NCBI GenBank assembly: GCA_050741255.1
Contig: JBOIEQ010000052.1
Location: 1 to 26,680, forward strand
Reading direction: 5' to 3'
From: CAZXNF01 sp050741255
Lineage (GTDB): Bacteria > Pseudomonadota > Gammaproteobacteria > Burkholderiales > SG8-41
DNA: 26,680 nucleotides
This document shows positions 10,601 to 17,125 of this stretch, in pieces. Position numbers and translations under genes: made by a program. Each line of letters opens with the position of its first letter. Within the stretch, counting starts at the first letter, position 1. The notes under the pieces were generated by a model that worked only from the letters and a program-made list of their open reading frames with translations, had not been told where the DNA came from and made no database searches.

Positions 10601-11164
10601 GGCGATCTCAACGTCACCAACGTCACCGTGAGTGGCGGTACGGTGTCGGTGCTGGCGTCGAACCTGAATGTGGTTTCCACCGGCGGCACCGCAGACTTCA
10701 GATCCACCGGTGGCAACTTCACCGGCATCATCGGCAACAACATCAACGTGACGGGCGGCATGGCGGGCGGGAATGCGCGGATCTACGGCAGCCCCGATGT
10801 CGATCTCACCGTGGGCGGCGCCATCAACCTGACCGCCAACGCGGGCACGGCAAAGATCGAGGCCGATCTGCCGACGACGATCAGGGTGCTTTTCCCGCTG
10901 CGGGCCGGAGGCGGCTACTTCGTGAACGGCGTGGAGAACGTGGTCTGGGACGATCTGACTTCCACGGGCTTCTTCGCCGGTGGCGCGCCCGCCATCCTCG
11001 GCAGTTCGCTGCTGATCAGCTACGGTTCGGCGGGGCTGTCAGGGGAGGTCCTGGCGGCGATCAACTTCATCAACGGCGAACGCCAGCGCGCGGTGGATCT
11101 GGGTATCCTGCCTGAGGATGACCAGCAGCAGGACGACAAGAAGGCACCGGGCATCTGTCGATAA
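4643..11164 (+). CDS. Two-partner-secretion exoprotein, haemagglutination-domain adhesin with Gly-rich repeat solenoid (2173 aa)
   Basis: A secreted surface protein, complete here. Residues 1-46 form a long signal peptide with an extended N-region, RR at 27-28, a hydrophobic core, and likely cleavage at TVLA/NPTG. Residues 47-290 are a TPS (haemagg_act) domain with the hallmarks NRVTGG (103-108) and NPNGI (127-131), which in FHA and HMW1 are recognised by the TpsB transporter. From about 290 to 750 there is an ordinary beta-helix. From about 790 to 1560 there are some 21 Gly-rich units. Beta-helix resumes to about 2090, and the tail ends KKAPGICR. That cysteine is the only one in the mature chain. 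The start ATG has GGAAG seven bases upstream. No TpsB gene is visible. The role is probably adhesion, biofilm or cell-cell contact, by family only. Long antisense frames across this gene are composition artefacts. Confidence 0.9.
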   Translation: MKHETAVALATVRPSAYSPRVPAGFPRRSAIAAAVASCFAASTVLANPTGMSVASGSATASVSGNTLSITNSPGAILNWQAFSIGQNEVTRFLQQSAASAVLNRVTGGNPSQILGTLQSNGRVFLINPNGIVFGAGSQVNVAGLVASTLNLSNEDFLAGRMRFTQTPGAGSLVNEGTITTPRGGKVYLVAPQVVNSGIINAPNGDVILAAGKSVELVSPGISELRVEVSAPEHQALNMGQIIADSGRIGIYAGLVRNSGVIRADSAVVGENGQIILKATVNTTLEAGSVLSASGPTGGSITVHSGDTTIVAGAIEATGSAGAGGSVQVLGNLVGLAGTASIDASGQTGGGSVLVGGDFQGQNPEVQNAFRTFVADGAVIKADALASGDGGKVIVWADDITRFYGSISARGGANSGDGGFVEISGKRLLDFNGRVDVGAANGAVGTILFDPDTITIVQGTGADDEELLGPPPGVINFADGGEGANFVFGEAALEALSGNVILQANRDITIDPGLSGGLAFTTSGQSFTAEAGRHITVNSAITTTDGAINLTAGVGPAPDASATLTVNADLTSGNGLIRLESAGSGGIVVGGGATVYSLNGVTLQADKLSLAGANQIRGQYIAIWPWNNSDITLGGTGSGLSITQADADKFKTDGGELFIGDYLRTYGIHLAGALSFDSGNVAEVHLYAGNGSITQSGGAPITVSQLAVEAPYGTVNMPAANRVDVLAGYARGSFAFTNAQELTVDYIGGVDGVRVDGGEGGHATINIATTSGALHVHQPVVAYAYDGGEGGTGGSATITLTGAGGVDINAYAGGKVLAFAASNDTGGAATVTISGGSGGVAIQGEGGEGYGTVQAEGGYGYYGDGGAASVTITSTGSSSIMLDSTSIKAWGGGSDYYNGGAATVAMTSGTGGIASNYSSVEASGGYSYYGAGGAASLTMNGGSGGVSIYGDGAEGAAAVYARGGDSYYEGDGGAASVAITASGSGSITVDNASILAIAGDSNYNGNGGAAQVLLTTTGSGAINVINSAYVEANGGEGGDGSEGGGHAGNALVQLTAGSGGITIDNAVVIAATGDGGEGFSGSGGNGGNAQVQLTATGSGGITITNAGVTAGAGDGGEGSSGGNGGNATVTLTAGSGDIAISSTSLGAYGGQGGDGYFGTGGAAVITITSTGSSSIILDSTSIAAVGGYSDYYNGGAATVAMTSGTGGISSNYSYVEASGGNAYDGAGGAASITMNGGSGGVSIYGDGGEGAAVYARGGDSYYGSGGAASVAITASGSGSITVDNASILAIAGDSNYNGNGGAAEVILTATGTGAISVINSAYVEANGGDGGDGSEGGGHAGNALVQMTAGSGGITIDNAVVNALTGDGGEGFSGSGGNGGNAKVELIATGSGGITITNAEVTAGAGDGGEGFSGNGGHGGNAQVQLTAGSGGITIASAGLYAYGGGGGDGDGGEGTSGGNGGNALIALSTSGGISFGSTLGAYGGYSGGGDSIGGAGRITLNAGADGVALNAGSFYAYGGEDSFSGGDGSVNITTGGSLFLNATIYTQGGPNSGSSSGIFLNANRIDGGEGVLVANWGQLIKLTAVNGIGDESNPVRIDTEAPDVEAHNSSSGDVALAVVNGDINIDNFPVTNSASGGGIFIIAESGNINVFAPTANPNGAITLRSKLSGGTITIDGGEGSVTSGGGRDVYLYADNMDIFGPVRSSSGFVTASVVTSGREIWLGSSGGGGSALELSDAELNNMTAIGGSGGGLIIGQTGDTPIIIKGPISPSAYPNLYGTTLTQDPGATVTGGISMSGTGNVTLTDPGNMITLFGANTPGNASVTTLSDLLLGDINIGGNLAVDTAGALNTWSLSGPLNVGGSTALVAVNGIGTASDPLRTTSSGAGFTATNTGAGGINVLSSAATFTVGGGGASFDNSGGGSYQIQSTGNMNVSGTLATDADAIFAAAGILNVSGYNSGFDAGFSGAAVNFSGGNTTVAGALNVVAGDLNVTNVTVSGGTVSVLASNLNVVSTGGTADFRSTGGNFTGIIGNNINVTGGMAGGNARIYGSPDVDLTVGGAINLTANAGTAKIEADLPTTIRVLFPLRAGGGYFVNGVENVVWDDLTSTGFFAGGAPAILGSSLLISYGSAGLSGEVLAAINFINGERQRAVDLGILPEDDQQQDDKKAPGICR
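7232..8116 (+). repeat. Eight-unit repeat block, copy 1 (885 bp, in frame)
   Basis: Residues 864-1158 of the exoprotein. The eight units each begin GGAA or GGNA (one GNA). They carry a beta-strand core such as VTITSTGSSSI, then a loop rich in Gly, Tyr, Asp and Glu such as GGGSDYYN or GDGGEGFSG. Every unit has a counterpart in the same order in copy 2 directly downstream. The spacing between matching bases is 885 at the 5' end and 879 further on, because two codons are missing in unit 3 of copy 2. Confidence 0.9.
8117..9019 (+). repeat. Eight-unit repeat block, copy 2 (903 bp, in frame)
   Basis: Residues 1159-1459 of the exoprotein, a direct tandem copy of 7232-8116. Some stretches are identical over more than 70 bases, for example the segment beginning near 7559 in copy 1 and near 8438 in copy 2. 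Others, mainly the last unit, have diverged and gained codons. This pattern fits an intragenic unequal crossover followed by drift or local gene conversion. Confidence 0.9.
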
Positions 11165-11208
11165 ACGGCAGTGTTGACCGTGTCATCGATCACGGAAGAC
11201 ACTGATTT

Positions 11209-11252
11209 TGCGGACAAATTCACTTGTGCGTGCACGGGGGCAGGGGTAAGTT
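11209..11252 (+). promoter_or_regulatory. Candidate Crp-linked promoter for the FecR-domain gene
   Basis: TGCGG-ACAAAT-TCACT (11209-11224) matches 7 of the 10 conserved CRP consensus bases with the correct 6-bp spacer. It is followed 30.5 bases from its centre by TAAGTT (11247-11252). The exoprotein promoter has almost the same layout: site, about 30 bp, then GGGTAAGGTA against GGGTAAGTTA here. The site on its own is weak; the shared layout is the argument. Confidence 0.3.
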
Positions 11253-11312
11253 AGGGTGTGTGTAGGTGAAGCCGGCTTGGGCCGGTTGGTTAAAAGCTCG
11301 GGGATAAACGCC

Positions 11313-12086
11313 ATGAATGCGACGAACGAACGAAACGGTTTCCGGATGAAGGGCGTGGCCAGCGCGCTGGCTGCGGCTTTGACTTTGGCGGCTGGCGCCG
11401 CGTCCGCGCAAGCGCCCGCGCCCGCCACCGCTGCGCCTGCTGCCGGCGGAGCGGGCCAGGTGCAACACCTGTCGGGCACCCTGTCCGTGCAGCGGCCCGA
11501 CGGCAGCATGCGCATCCTGTCGCAGAAGTCGGACGTGCTGCCCGGCGATACGCTCTCGACCCAGCGCGACAGCTACGCGCAGATCAATTTCACCGACGGC
11601 AGCTCGATGACCATGCGTCCCAACACGCAGATGAAAATCGAGAACTACCAGTTTGTGCAGGACCAGCCTCAGGGCGACAACGCGTTCTTCCGCCTTCTGA
11701 AGGGCGGCTTGCGGACGGTGACGGGGCTGGTGGGCAAGCGCGGCAACCAGGATGCCTACAAGATCGGCACCCAGACGGCCACTATCGGCATCCGCGGCTC
11801 CTCCGGCGACACGCTCGAATGCACGAGCGGTTGCGACGGCACGACGAGCACGAGCGGCAACATCGATCGCGCCCTGTACCACACGACGTACACCGGCAGT
11901 TACATCATGCAGAGCGGCAACGACATCGTGACGATCGGCGAAGGCCAGTTCGCCAAGGGGCTGGATGGCAAGCTGCAGATCCTCCAGGGCGACCCGGGCC
12001 TCAACCTGACCGACCTGCCGTTCATGCTGGGCGTAGGCCCGGCGCTGCGCGGCGGCGGGCAGGCCGGAGAGTGCGTAGTCAAATAA
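11313..12086 (+). CDS. Periplasmic FecR-domain protein
   Basis: 257 residues. I chose ATG 11313 because GGGGA (11300-11304) lies eight bases upstream. An ATG at 11346 is the alternative and would give a tighter signal peptide. A hydrophobic segment at about 13-32 ends in ASA/QA, a signal-peptidase I site, followed by an Ala/Pro linker. Residues 50-165 match the FecR domain: a GTLSVQRPDG start, LPGDTLSTQ, FTDGSSMTMRPNT, and the closing TATIGIRGSS motif. Unlike iron-sensing FecR there is no cytoplasmic anti-sigma part and no sigma factor neighbour, so FecR-type iron signalling is unlikely. Proteins of this type are often found near large exoprotein genes, and the position directly behind the adhesin suggests an envelope or surface-assembly role. 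The exact function is unknown. A C-x3-C pair (170 and 174) could form a disulphide. Confidence 0.8.
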   Translation: MNATNERNGFRMKGVASALAAALTLAAGAASAQAPAPATAAPAAGGAGQVQHLSGTLSVQRPDGSMRILSQKSDVLPGDTLSTQRDSYAQINFTDGSSMTMRPNTQMKIENYQFVQDQPQGDNAFFRLLKGGLRTVTGLVGKRGNQDAYKIGTQTATIGIRGSSGDTLECTSGCDGTTSTSGNIDRALYHTTYTGSYIMQSGNDIVTIGEGQFAKGLDGKLQILQGDPGLNLTDLPFMLGVGPALRGGGQAGECVVK

Positions 12087-12111
12087 ACCCTAAAATCCCG
12101 TTTTTGAGTCC

Positions 12112-12138
12112 CGAAACCCCGCCTTGTGCGGGGTTTCG
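12112..12138 (+). terminator. Hairpin terminator after the FecR-domain gene
   Basis: A perfect 11-bp inverted repeat, CGAAACCCCGC / GCGGGGTTTCG, with the 5-base loop CTTGT, 26 bases after the stop codon. The T-run is only the TTT within the 3' arm, so efficiency is uncertain. It separates the adhesin locus from ftsK. Confidence 0.65.
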
Positions 12139-12203
12139 CGTTGTCAGGGCCGGTTTTGCCGAAACCTCAAGTATCGCCTAGCGAGATTACGCTAAACCCT
12201 TGA

Positions 12204-12234
12204 TTGCACGGCGTGGAGTGCTAGCGGCTATAAT
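12204..12234 (+). promoter_or_regulatory. Sigma-70-type promoter of ftsK
   Basis: A perfect -10 hexamer TATAAT (12229-12234) has TTGCAC (12204-12209) 19 bp upstream as a possible -35. Transcription would start near 12241, leaving a leader of only about 17 bases before the ftsK ATG at 12258, with no clear Shine-Dalgarno sequence. Confidence 0.5.
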
Positions 12235-12257
12235 TCCAGCCGACCAAGACCCTGCCT

Positions 12258-14573
12258 ATGCTCTTCACTGACCGGACTGCGCGGCCGGGAGCGCCCAACC
12301 CGCTTCCGCCCAAGCTCAAATCCCTCCTCCGCGAGTCGTGGTGGCTGGCGCTGCTCGCGCTGGCGATCTATCTGGCGCTGGTGCTCTACACCTTCCAGCG
12401 GGCCGATCCTGGCTGGTCGCACAGCGTGGCGACCGAGCAGGTCATCAATGCCGGCGGGCGCGTCGGCGCGTGGCTGGCCGACGTGCTGCTGCACGTGTTC
12501 GGACTCTCGGCCTGGTGGTGGGTGGCGCTGTGCCTGGCCGGTGTCCTGTGGTCGTTCCGGCGCATCGAGGCGACGCCCGAGATGGACCGGCGCTCGATCA
12601 TCGCGGCGGCGATCGGTTTTGGTGTGCTCCTTGTCGCCAGCAGCGGTCTCGAGGCGCAGCGCCTGCACAGCCTGAAGGCGGTGCTGCCACAGGCGCCCGG
12701 CGGCATCCTGGGCGACGCAATGGCGCGGGCCGTGACCTCCGCGGCCGGCTTCACCGGCGGTACGCTGCTCCTGCTGACGCTGATGGCGATCGGCTGGTCG
12801 TTGTTCAGCGGCATGTCCTGGCTGGCCGTGATCGAACGCGTGGGTCGCGGACTGGAAATCTTCTGGAGCTGGACCGGTGCGCGCTTCAGCGAGTGGCAGG
12901 ACCGCCGCGCCGGCGCGGCCGCCGCGGTCGAGCGCGAGGAAACGGTCGAAGTGACCAAGAAAAAACTGGTCGTCGAGCACGCGCCGATCCGCATCGAGCC
13001 CGCTGCCCCGGCCATCCCGAAATCGCCCCGCGTGGAGCGCGAAAAGCAGGTGCCGCTGTTCGAGAACCTGCCTGACTCGCCGCTGCCGCCGCTGAAGCTG
13101 CTGGACGAACCGGAGAAGACGGTCGCGACCATCAGCACCGAGACGCTGGAATTCACCTCCCGGCTGATCGAGAAGAAGTTGATGGACTTCGGTGTCGAGG
13201 TGAAGGTCCTTGCCGCCTACCCCGGACCCGTCATCACGCGCTACGAGATCGAGCCTGCAGTCGGCGTGAAAGGCAGCCAGATCATCAACCTGGTGCGCGA
13301 CCTCGCGCGGGCGCTGTCGGTGGTCAGCATCCGGGTGGTGGAAACCATTCCCGGCAAGAGCTGCATGGGCCTGGAGATTCCGAACCCCGAGCGCCAGATC
13401 GTGCGCTTGACCGAGATCGTCTCCTCGCAGGTCTACGCGGACGTGAGCTCGCCGCTCGCGATCGCGCTGGGCAAGGACATCGCGGGCAATCCGGTCGTCG
13501 CCGATCTCGCGCGCATGCCGCATCTGCTGGTGGCCGGCACGACCGGCTCCGGCAAGTCGGTGGCGATCAACGCCATGATCCTTTCGCTGCTGTACAAGGC
13601 GCCCGCCCAGCAGATCCGGCTGATCCTGATCGATCCCAAGATGCTGGAACTGTCGGTCTACGAGGGCATTCCGCACTTGCTCGCACCGGTGGTGACCGAC
13701 ATGCGGCAGGCTTCCAACGCGCTCAACTGGTGCGTGGGCGAGATGGACCGCCGCTACCGCATCATGTCGGCCGTGGGCGTACGCAATCTGGCCGGCTTCA
13801 ACCAGAAGGTGCGCGATGCCGACAAGGCCGGCAAGCCGATCGTGAATCCGCTGACGGCGGCGCTGGCGTCAACCCCGGAGGAGGCGGAGCCGTTGAGTGA
13901 ATTGCCGCTGATCGTGGTCGTTATCGACGAACTCGCCGACCTCATGATGGTGGTCGGCAAGAAAGTCGAGGAATTGATCGCACGGCTCGCGCAAAAGGCG
14001 CGGGCGGCGGGCATCCACCTGATACTGGCGACCCAAAGACCTTCCGTGGACGTGATCACCGGCCTCATCAAGGCGAACATCCCCACCCGCATCGCGTTCC
14101 AGGTGTCGGCGCGGGTGGACTCGCGCACCATTCTCGACCAGATGGGCGCGGAAGCGCTGCTCGGGCAGGGCGACATGCTCTACCTGCCGCCGGGCACCGG
14201 CCTCACGCAGCGCGTGCATGGTGCCTTCGTCGCGGATCACGAGGTGCACAAGGTCGTGGATTATCTGAAGAGCCTCGCGAAACCGCAGTACATCGACAGC
14301 ATTCTGGAGGCCCCGGCCGCCGACGGTGGCGAAGGCGTGGACGGGGCGGAAGGCGGCAGCGGCGAGGCCGACCCGCTCTACGACCAGGCGGTGGCGATCG
14401 TGCTGAAGACCCGCCGTGCGTCGATTTCTCTCGTGCAGCGCCATCTGCGCATAGGCTACAACCGGGCGGCCCGCCTGATCGAACAGATGGAACGTGCGGG
14501 CATGGTGTCGGCGATGCAGTCCAACGGCAACCGCGAAGTACTGGCGCCGGACGCCGGCGCCGAAGAACGGTAA
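12258..14573 (+). CDS. ftsK: DNA translocase FtsK
   Basis: 771 residues, within the usual size for the shorter FtsK/SpoIIIE-type proteins. It pumps DNA at the division septum and helps resolve chromosome dimers. Four transmembrane segments lie at about residues 32-50, 75-95, 112-130 and 163-185. A short charged linker follows, then the alpha-beta motor domains. Walker A GTTGSGKS is at 427-434 and Walker B LIVVVIDELADLM at about 550-562, followed by the ATQRPSVDVITG segment. The C-terminal winged-helix gamma domain (about 705-765), which reads the KOPS polarity sequences, is present. An acidic Gly-rich hinge (DGGEGVDGAEGG) precedes it. The ATG 12258 start has no evident Shine-Dalgarno but lies just behind a TATAAT element. 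Downstream genes follow in the betaproteobacterial order lolA, rarA, serS. Confidence 0.97.
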   Translation: MLFTDRTARPGAPNPLPPKLKSLLRESWWLALLALAIYLALVLYTFQRADPGWSHSVATEQVINAGGRVGAWLADVLLHVFGLSAWWWVALCLAGVLWSFRRIEATPEMDRRSIIAAAIGFGVLLVASSGLEAQRLHSLKAVLPQAPGGILGDAMARAVTSAAGFTGGTLLLLTLMAIGWSLFSGMSWLAVIERVGRGLEIFWSWTGARFSEWQDRRAGAAAAVEREETVEVTKKKLVVEHAPIRIEPAAPAIPKSPRVEREKQVPLFENLPDSPLPPLKLLDEPEKTVATISTETLEFTSRLIEKKLMDFGVEVKVLAAYPGPVITRYEIEPAVGVKGSQIINLVRDLARALSVVSIRVVETIPGKSCMGLEIPNPERQIVRLTEIVSSQVYADVSSPLAIALGKDIAGNPVVADLARMPHLLVAGTTGSGKSVAINAMILSLLYKAPAQQIRLILIDPKMLELSVYEGIPHLLAPVVTDMRQASNALNWCVGEMDRRYRIMSAVGVRNLAGFNQKVRDADKAGKPIVNPLTAALASTPEEAEPLSELPLIVVVIDELADLMMVVGKKVEELIARLAQKARAAGIHLILATQRPSVDVITGLIKANIPTRIAFQVSARVDSRTILDQMGAEALLGQGDMLYLPPGTGLTQRVHGAFVADHEVHKVVDYLKSLAKPQYIDSILEAPAADGGEGVDGAEGGSGEADPLYDQAVAIVLKTRRASISLVQRHLRIGYNRAARLIEQMERAGMVSAMQSNGNREVLAPDAGAEER

Positions 14574-14619
14574 CGCGCAGGCGAATCCGGGCTGACGCGG
14601 GCGGCGTATCATCGGTCGT

Positions 14620-15147
14620 ATGGGAACGTCCCTGCTTCGTTGCGGTCTTGCCTTGGTCCTCGCGGTTGCGATGGGCCATGCCGCCGCGCAGACCTACAAA
14701 TGGAAGGACGACAAGGGCCGCACGATCTACGGTGATGCGCCGCCGGCCAAGGGCGCGCAACCGGTGGACACGAAGCCTTACGGCTGGGAGTCGGAAGGCC
14801 CCCGGGAGTGCTACACCATCCTGTGCCAGGGCCAGCGGGCCGATGAGGCGCGGCGCAAGCGCGACGAGGCGGACGCGGCAGCGGAGGCGCAGCGGGCGAA
14901 GGCCGAACGTGAATCACCGCCGGTGCGCGGCATGGATTTCGAGGTGTACCGGAATCTCAAGCTCGGCATGAGCGAGGCAGAGCTGCTGACGCGTGCGGGA
15001 AAACCGGATCTCGATTCACTGGACAATATCCAAGGACTTTTCGTGAAAACCTACAACTACATGCCGACCGGCTCGAACCCGTTCTACACCATCATCACCT
15101 TGCGCGGCGGCCGCATTGTCAACCTTGAACGCACGCGCAAGTTCTGA
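14620..15147 (+). CDS. Exported DUF4124-domain protein with a BamE-like C-terminal part
   Basis: 175 residues. A signal peptide (about 1-23, ending GHAAA/QT) is followed by the DUF4124 signature TYKWKDDKGRTIYGDAPP. Two cysteines in ECYTILCQG follow, then a charged Arg/Glu/Ala helix (about 80-105). The C-terminal 70 residues contain LKLGMSEAELLTRAGKPD, which resembles the opening of BamE/SmpA (OmlA) domains, and end in a beta-rich segment. It is probably periplasmic; the function is unknown. The stop codon TGA overlaps the lolA ATG by one base, so the two are probably translationally coupled. A TATCAT element lies at 14607-14612, so close to the ATG that a promoter there would give a nearly leaderless mRNA; read-through from ftsK is the alternative. 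Confidence 0.8.
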   Translation: MGTSLLRCGLALVLAVAMGHAAAQTYKWKDDKGRTIYGDAPPAKGAQPVDTKPYGWESEGPRECYTILCQGQRADEARRKRDEADAAAEAQRAKAERESPPVRGMDFEVYRNLKLGMSEAELLTRAGKPDLDSLDNIQGLFVKTYNYMPTGSNPFYTIITLRGGRIVNLERTRKF

Positions 15148-15755
15148 TGCGCTGCCTGCTCGCGGCATTGTTGACGGTCGGCACGGCGGTGGCGCACGCC
15201 GGGGGCACGGATGCACTGCGCACCTACCTGCGCGACACGCAGACGGTCAAGGCGCGCTTCGCGCAGGTCGTGGTCGACAAGAATCTCAAGCGCATCTCCG
15301 AAGCCACCGGCACCATGCAGTTGCAGCGGCCGGGACGCTTTCGCTGGGAATACGCCAAACCCTACGAGCAGCTGATCGTGGGCGACGGCGCGCGCATCTG
15401 GATCTACGACAAGGACCTGAATCAGGTGACCATGCGCAAGCTCGACCGCGCGCTGGGGTCGACGCCCGCGGCGCTGCTCGCCGGCAGCAACGAGATCGAG
15501 AAGGCCTTCACGCTGGCCGATGCCGGTACGCAGGATGGCATGGAGTGGGTGGAGGCGACGCCGCGTTCGAAGGACAGCACGTTCGAGCGCGTGCGCATGG
15601 GGTTCGGGAAGGAAGGCCTTGAGGCCATGGAACTGCGCGATGCGTTCGGCCAGACGACGTTCATGAAATTCGGTTCGATTGAACGCAATCCAAAACTCGT
15701 TCCCGAGTCGTTCCGCTTCACGCCGCCCAAGGGCGCGGACGTGATCGCCGAATAG
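15147..15755 (+). CDS. lolA: Outer-membrane lipoprotein carrier protein LolA
   Basis: 202 residues, the normal length. LolA is a periplasmic chaperone that takes lipoproteins from the LolCDE complex and hands them to LolB at the outer membrane. A signal peptide at 1-18 ends AHA/GG. The body carries the family signature RPGRFRWEY (61-69), followed by YEQLIVGDGARIWIYDKDLNQV, whose strand pattern is that of the LolA half-barrel. The ATG lies in the TGATG overlap with the previous gene, so translation is probably coupled. Only 14 bases separate it from rarA. Confidence 0.95.
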   Translation: MRCLLAALLTVGTAVAHAGGTDALRTYLRDTQTVKARFAQVVVDKNLKRISEATGTMQLQRPGRFRWEYAKPYEQLIVGDGARIWIYDKDLNQVTMRKLDRALGSTPAALLAGSNEIEKAFTLADAGTQDGMEWVEATPRSKDSTFERVRMGFGKEGLEAMELRDAFGQTTFMKFGSIERNPKLVPESFRFTPPKGADVIAE

Positions 15756-15769
15756 CCAGCGCCGCCGCG

Positions 15770-17125
15770 GTGAACGATCTCTTCACGGGTGACGGTCCCG
15801 GTGGGGGCACTTCCGGTGGTGATGTCCCGGGCCGGCATGCGCCCGCGGCCCCGCTGGCGGAACTGCTGCGCCCGCGCACGCTTGACGAGGTGGTGGGGCA
15901 GGGCCATCTGCTGGGCCCCGGCAAGCCGCTGCGGCGCGCCTTCGAATCCGGCAAGCCCCATTCGATGATCCTGTGGGGTCCGCCGGGTGTGGGCAAGACC
16001 ACGCTGGCGCGCCTGATGGCCAACGCCTTCAAGGCCGAGTTCCAGGCACTGTCCGCCGTGCGGTCGGGCGTGAAGGACATCCGCGATGCCGTGTCCCGGG
16101 CGGAGCTGATGCTGCAGCAGCACGGTCGCGCGACCATCCTGTTCGTCGATGAAGTCCACCGCTTCAACAAGGGCCAGCAGGACGCCTTCCTGCCGTTCGT
16201 GGAGCGGGGGATCGTCACCTTCATCGGCGCCACCACGGAAAACCCTTCCTTCGAGGTGAATTCCGCGTTGCTGTCGCGGGCGGCAGTCTATGTACTGGAG
16301 CCCCTGGGGGAGGCAGACCTGGGGCTGCTGTTCGAGCGCGCGCGGGAGAAGGTGCTCGCAGGCGTGGAGATCGCACCGGCGGCCAGGGACATGATCGTGG
16401 CCTACGCCGATGGCGATGCACGGCGGCTGCTCAACGCGGTGGAGCAGCTTGCGACGAGCCGTGAGACTGGCGCCACGGGGGGGATTGACGAAACCTTCGC
16501 ACGCACCGCGCTGGCCGCGGCGGTACGGCGTTTTGACAAGGGCGGCGAAGCGTTCTACGACCAGATTTCCGCCCTGCATAAATCGGTGCGCGGTTCGAAT
16601 CCAGACGCGGCGCTCTATTGGCTCACGCGCATGCTGGATGGCGGCGCCGATCCGCTCTATGTCGGACGGCGGCTGATCCGCATGGCGATCGAGGACATCG
16701 GCCTCGCCGATCCGCGCGCGCTGCGGGTCACGCTGGACGCAGTCGAAACCTATGAACGGCTGGGCTCGCCGGAAGGCGAGCTGGCGCTGGCGGAAGCGGG
16801 GCTGTATCTCGCGGTGGCCGCCAAGAGCAATGCGGCATACGTGGCCTACGGCGCGGCGCGGGCGTTCGTGCAGCAGGATGGTTCACGCCCGGTGCCGATG
16901 CACCTGCGCAACGCGCCGACGAAGCTGATGAAAGGCCTGGGCTACGGCAAGGATTATCGCTATGCCCACGATGAAACGGATGCCTATGCCGCCGGCGAAC
17001 GCTATCTGCCGGACGGCATGGAATCCGTGCGCTTCTATGAACCCACCGAGCGCGGACTGGAAGCGAAAATACGCGGGCGGCTGGAAGAGCTGGCCGCCCG
17101 CGATCGTGCGGCGGACAAGGACTAG
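15770..17125 (+). CDS. rarA: Replication-associated recombination ATPase RarA (MgsA)
   Basis: 451 residues, standard for the family. This cytoplasmic AAA+ ATPase of the clamp-loader clade acts at stalled replication forks. Walker A is GPPGVGKT (70-77) and Walker B ILFVDE (123-128), followed by HRFNKGQQDAFLP. Sensor 1 lies in GATTENPSFEVNSALLSRA. The C-terminal half has the MgsA-type tetramerisation region, including KSVRGSNPDAALYWLTRML. The GTG start at 15770 gives the typical opening MNDLF; the next residues (7-25) are a Gly-rich insert before PLAELLRPRTLDEVVGQ. The stop codon shares the bases CTAG with the stop of the convergent SYLF gene. Confidence 0.96.
   Translation: MNDLFTGDGPGGGTSGGDVPGRHAPAAPLAELLRPRTLDEVVGQGHLLGPGKPLRRAFESGKPHSMILWGPPGVGKTTLARLMANAFKAEFQALSAVRSGVKDIRDAVSRAELMLQQHGRATILFVDEVHRFNKGQQDAFLPFVERGIVTFIGATTENPSFEVNSALLSRAAVYVLEPLGEADLGLLFERAREKVLAGVEIAPAARDMIVAYADGDARRLLNAVEQLATSRETGATGGIDETFARTALAAAVRRFDKGGEAFYDQISALHKSVRGSNPDAALYWLTRMLDGGADPLYVGRRLIRMAIEDIGLADPRALRVTLDAVETYERLGSPEGELALAEAGLYLAVAAKSNAAYVAYGAARAFVQQDGSRPVPMHLRNAPTKLMKGLGYGKDYRYAHDETDAYAAGERYLPDGMESVRFYEPTERGLEAKIRGRLEELAARDRAADKD

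Noticed and set aside
11178..11202. Hairpins CCGTG-N8-CACGG or GTGTC-N13-GACAC after the large exoprotein as terminator
   Set aside because: Short, mutually exclusive stems; only TTTT nearby. Too weak to call.
12228..13676. A 482-codon minus-strand frame opposite ftsK
   Set aside because: High-GC antisense artefact; ftsK on the plus strand is unambiguous.
14322..14370. DGGEG in the FtsK hinge as a link to the adhesin repeats
   Set aside because: A single acidic Gly-rich linker occurrence in a housekeeping protein; most likely coincidence.
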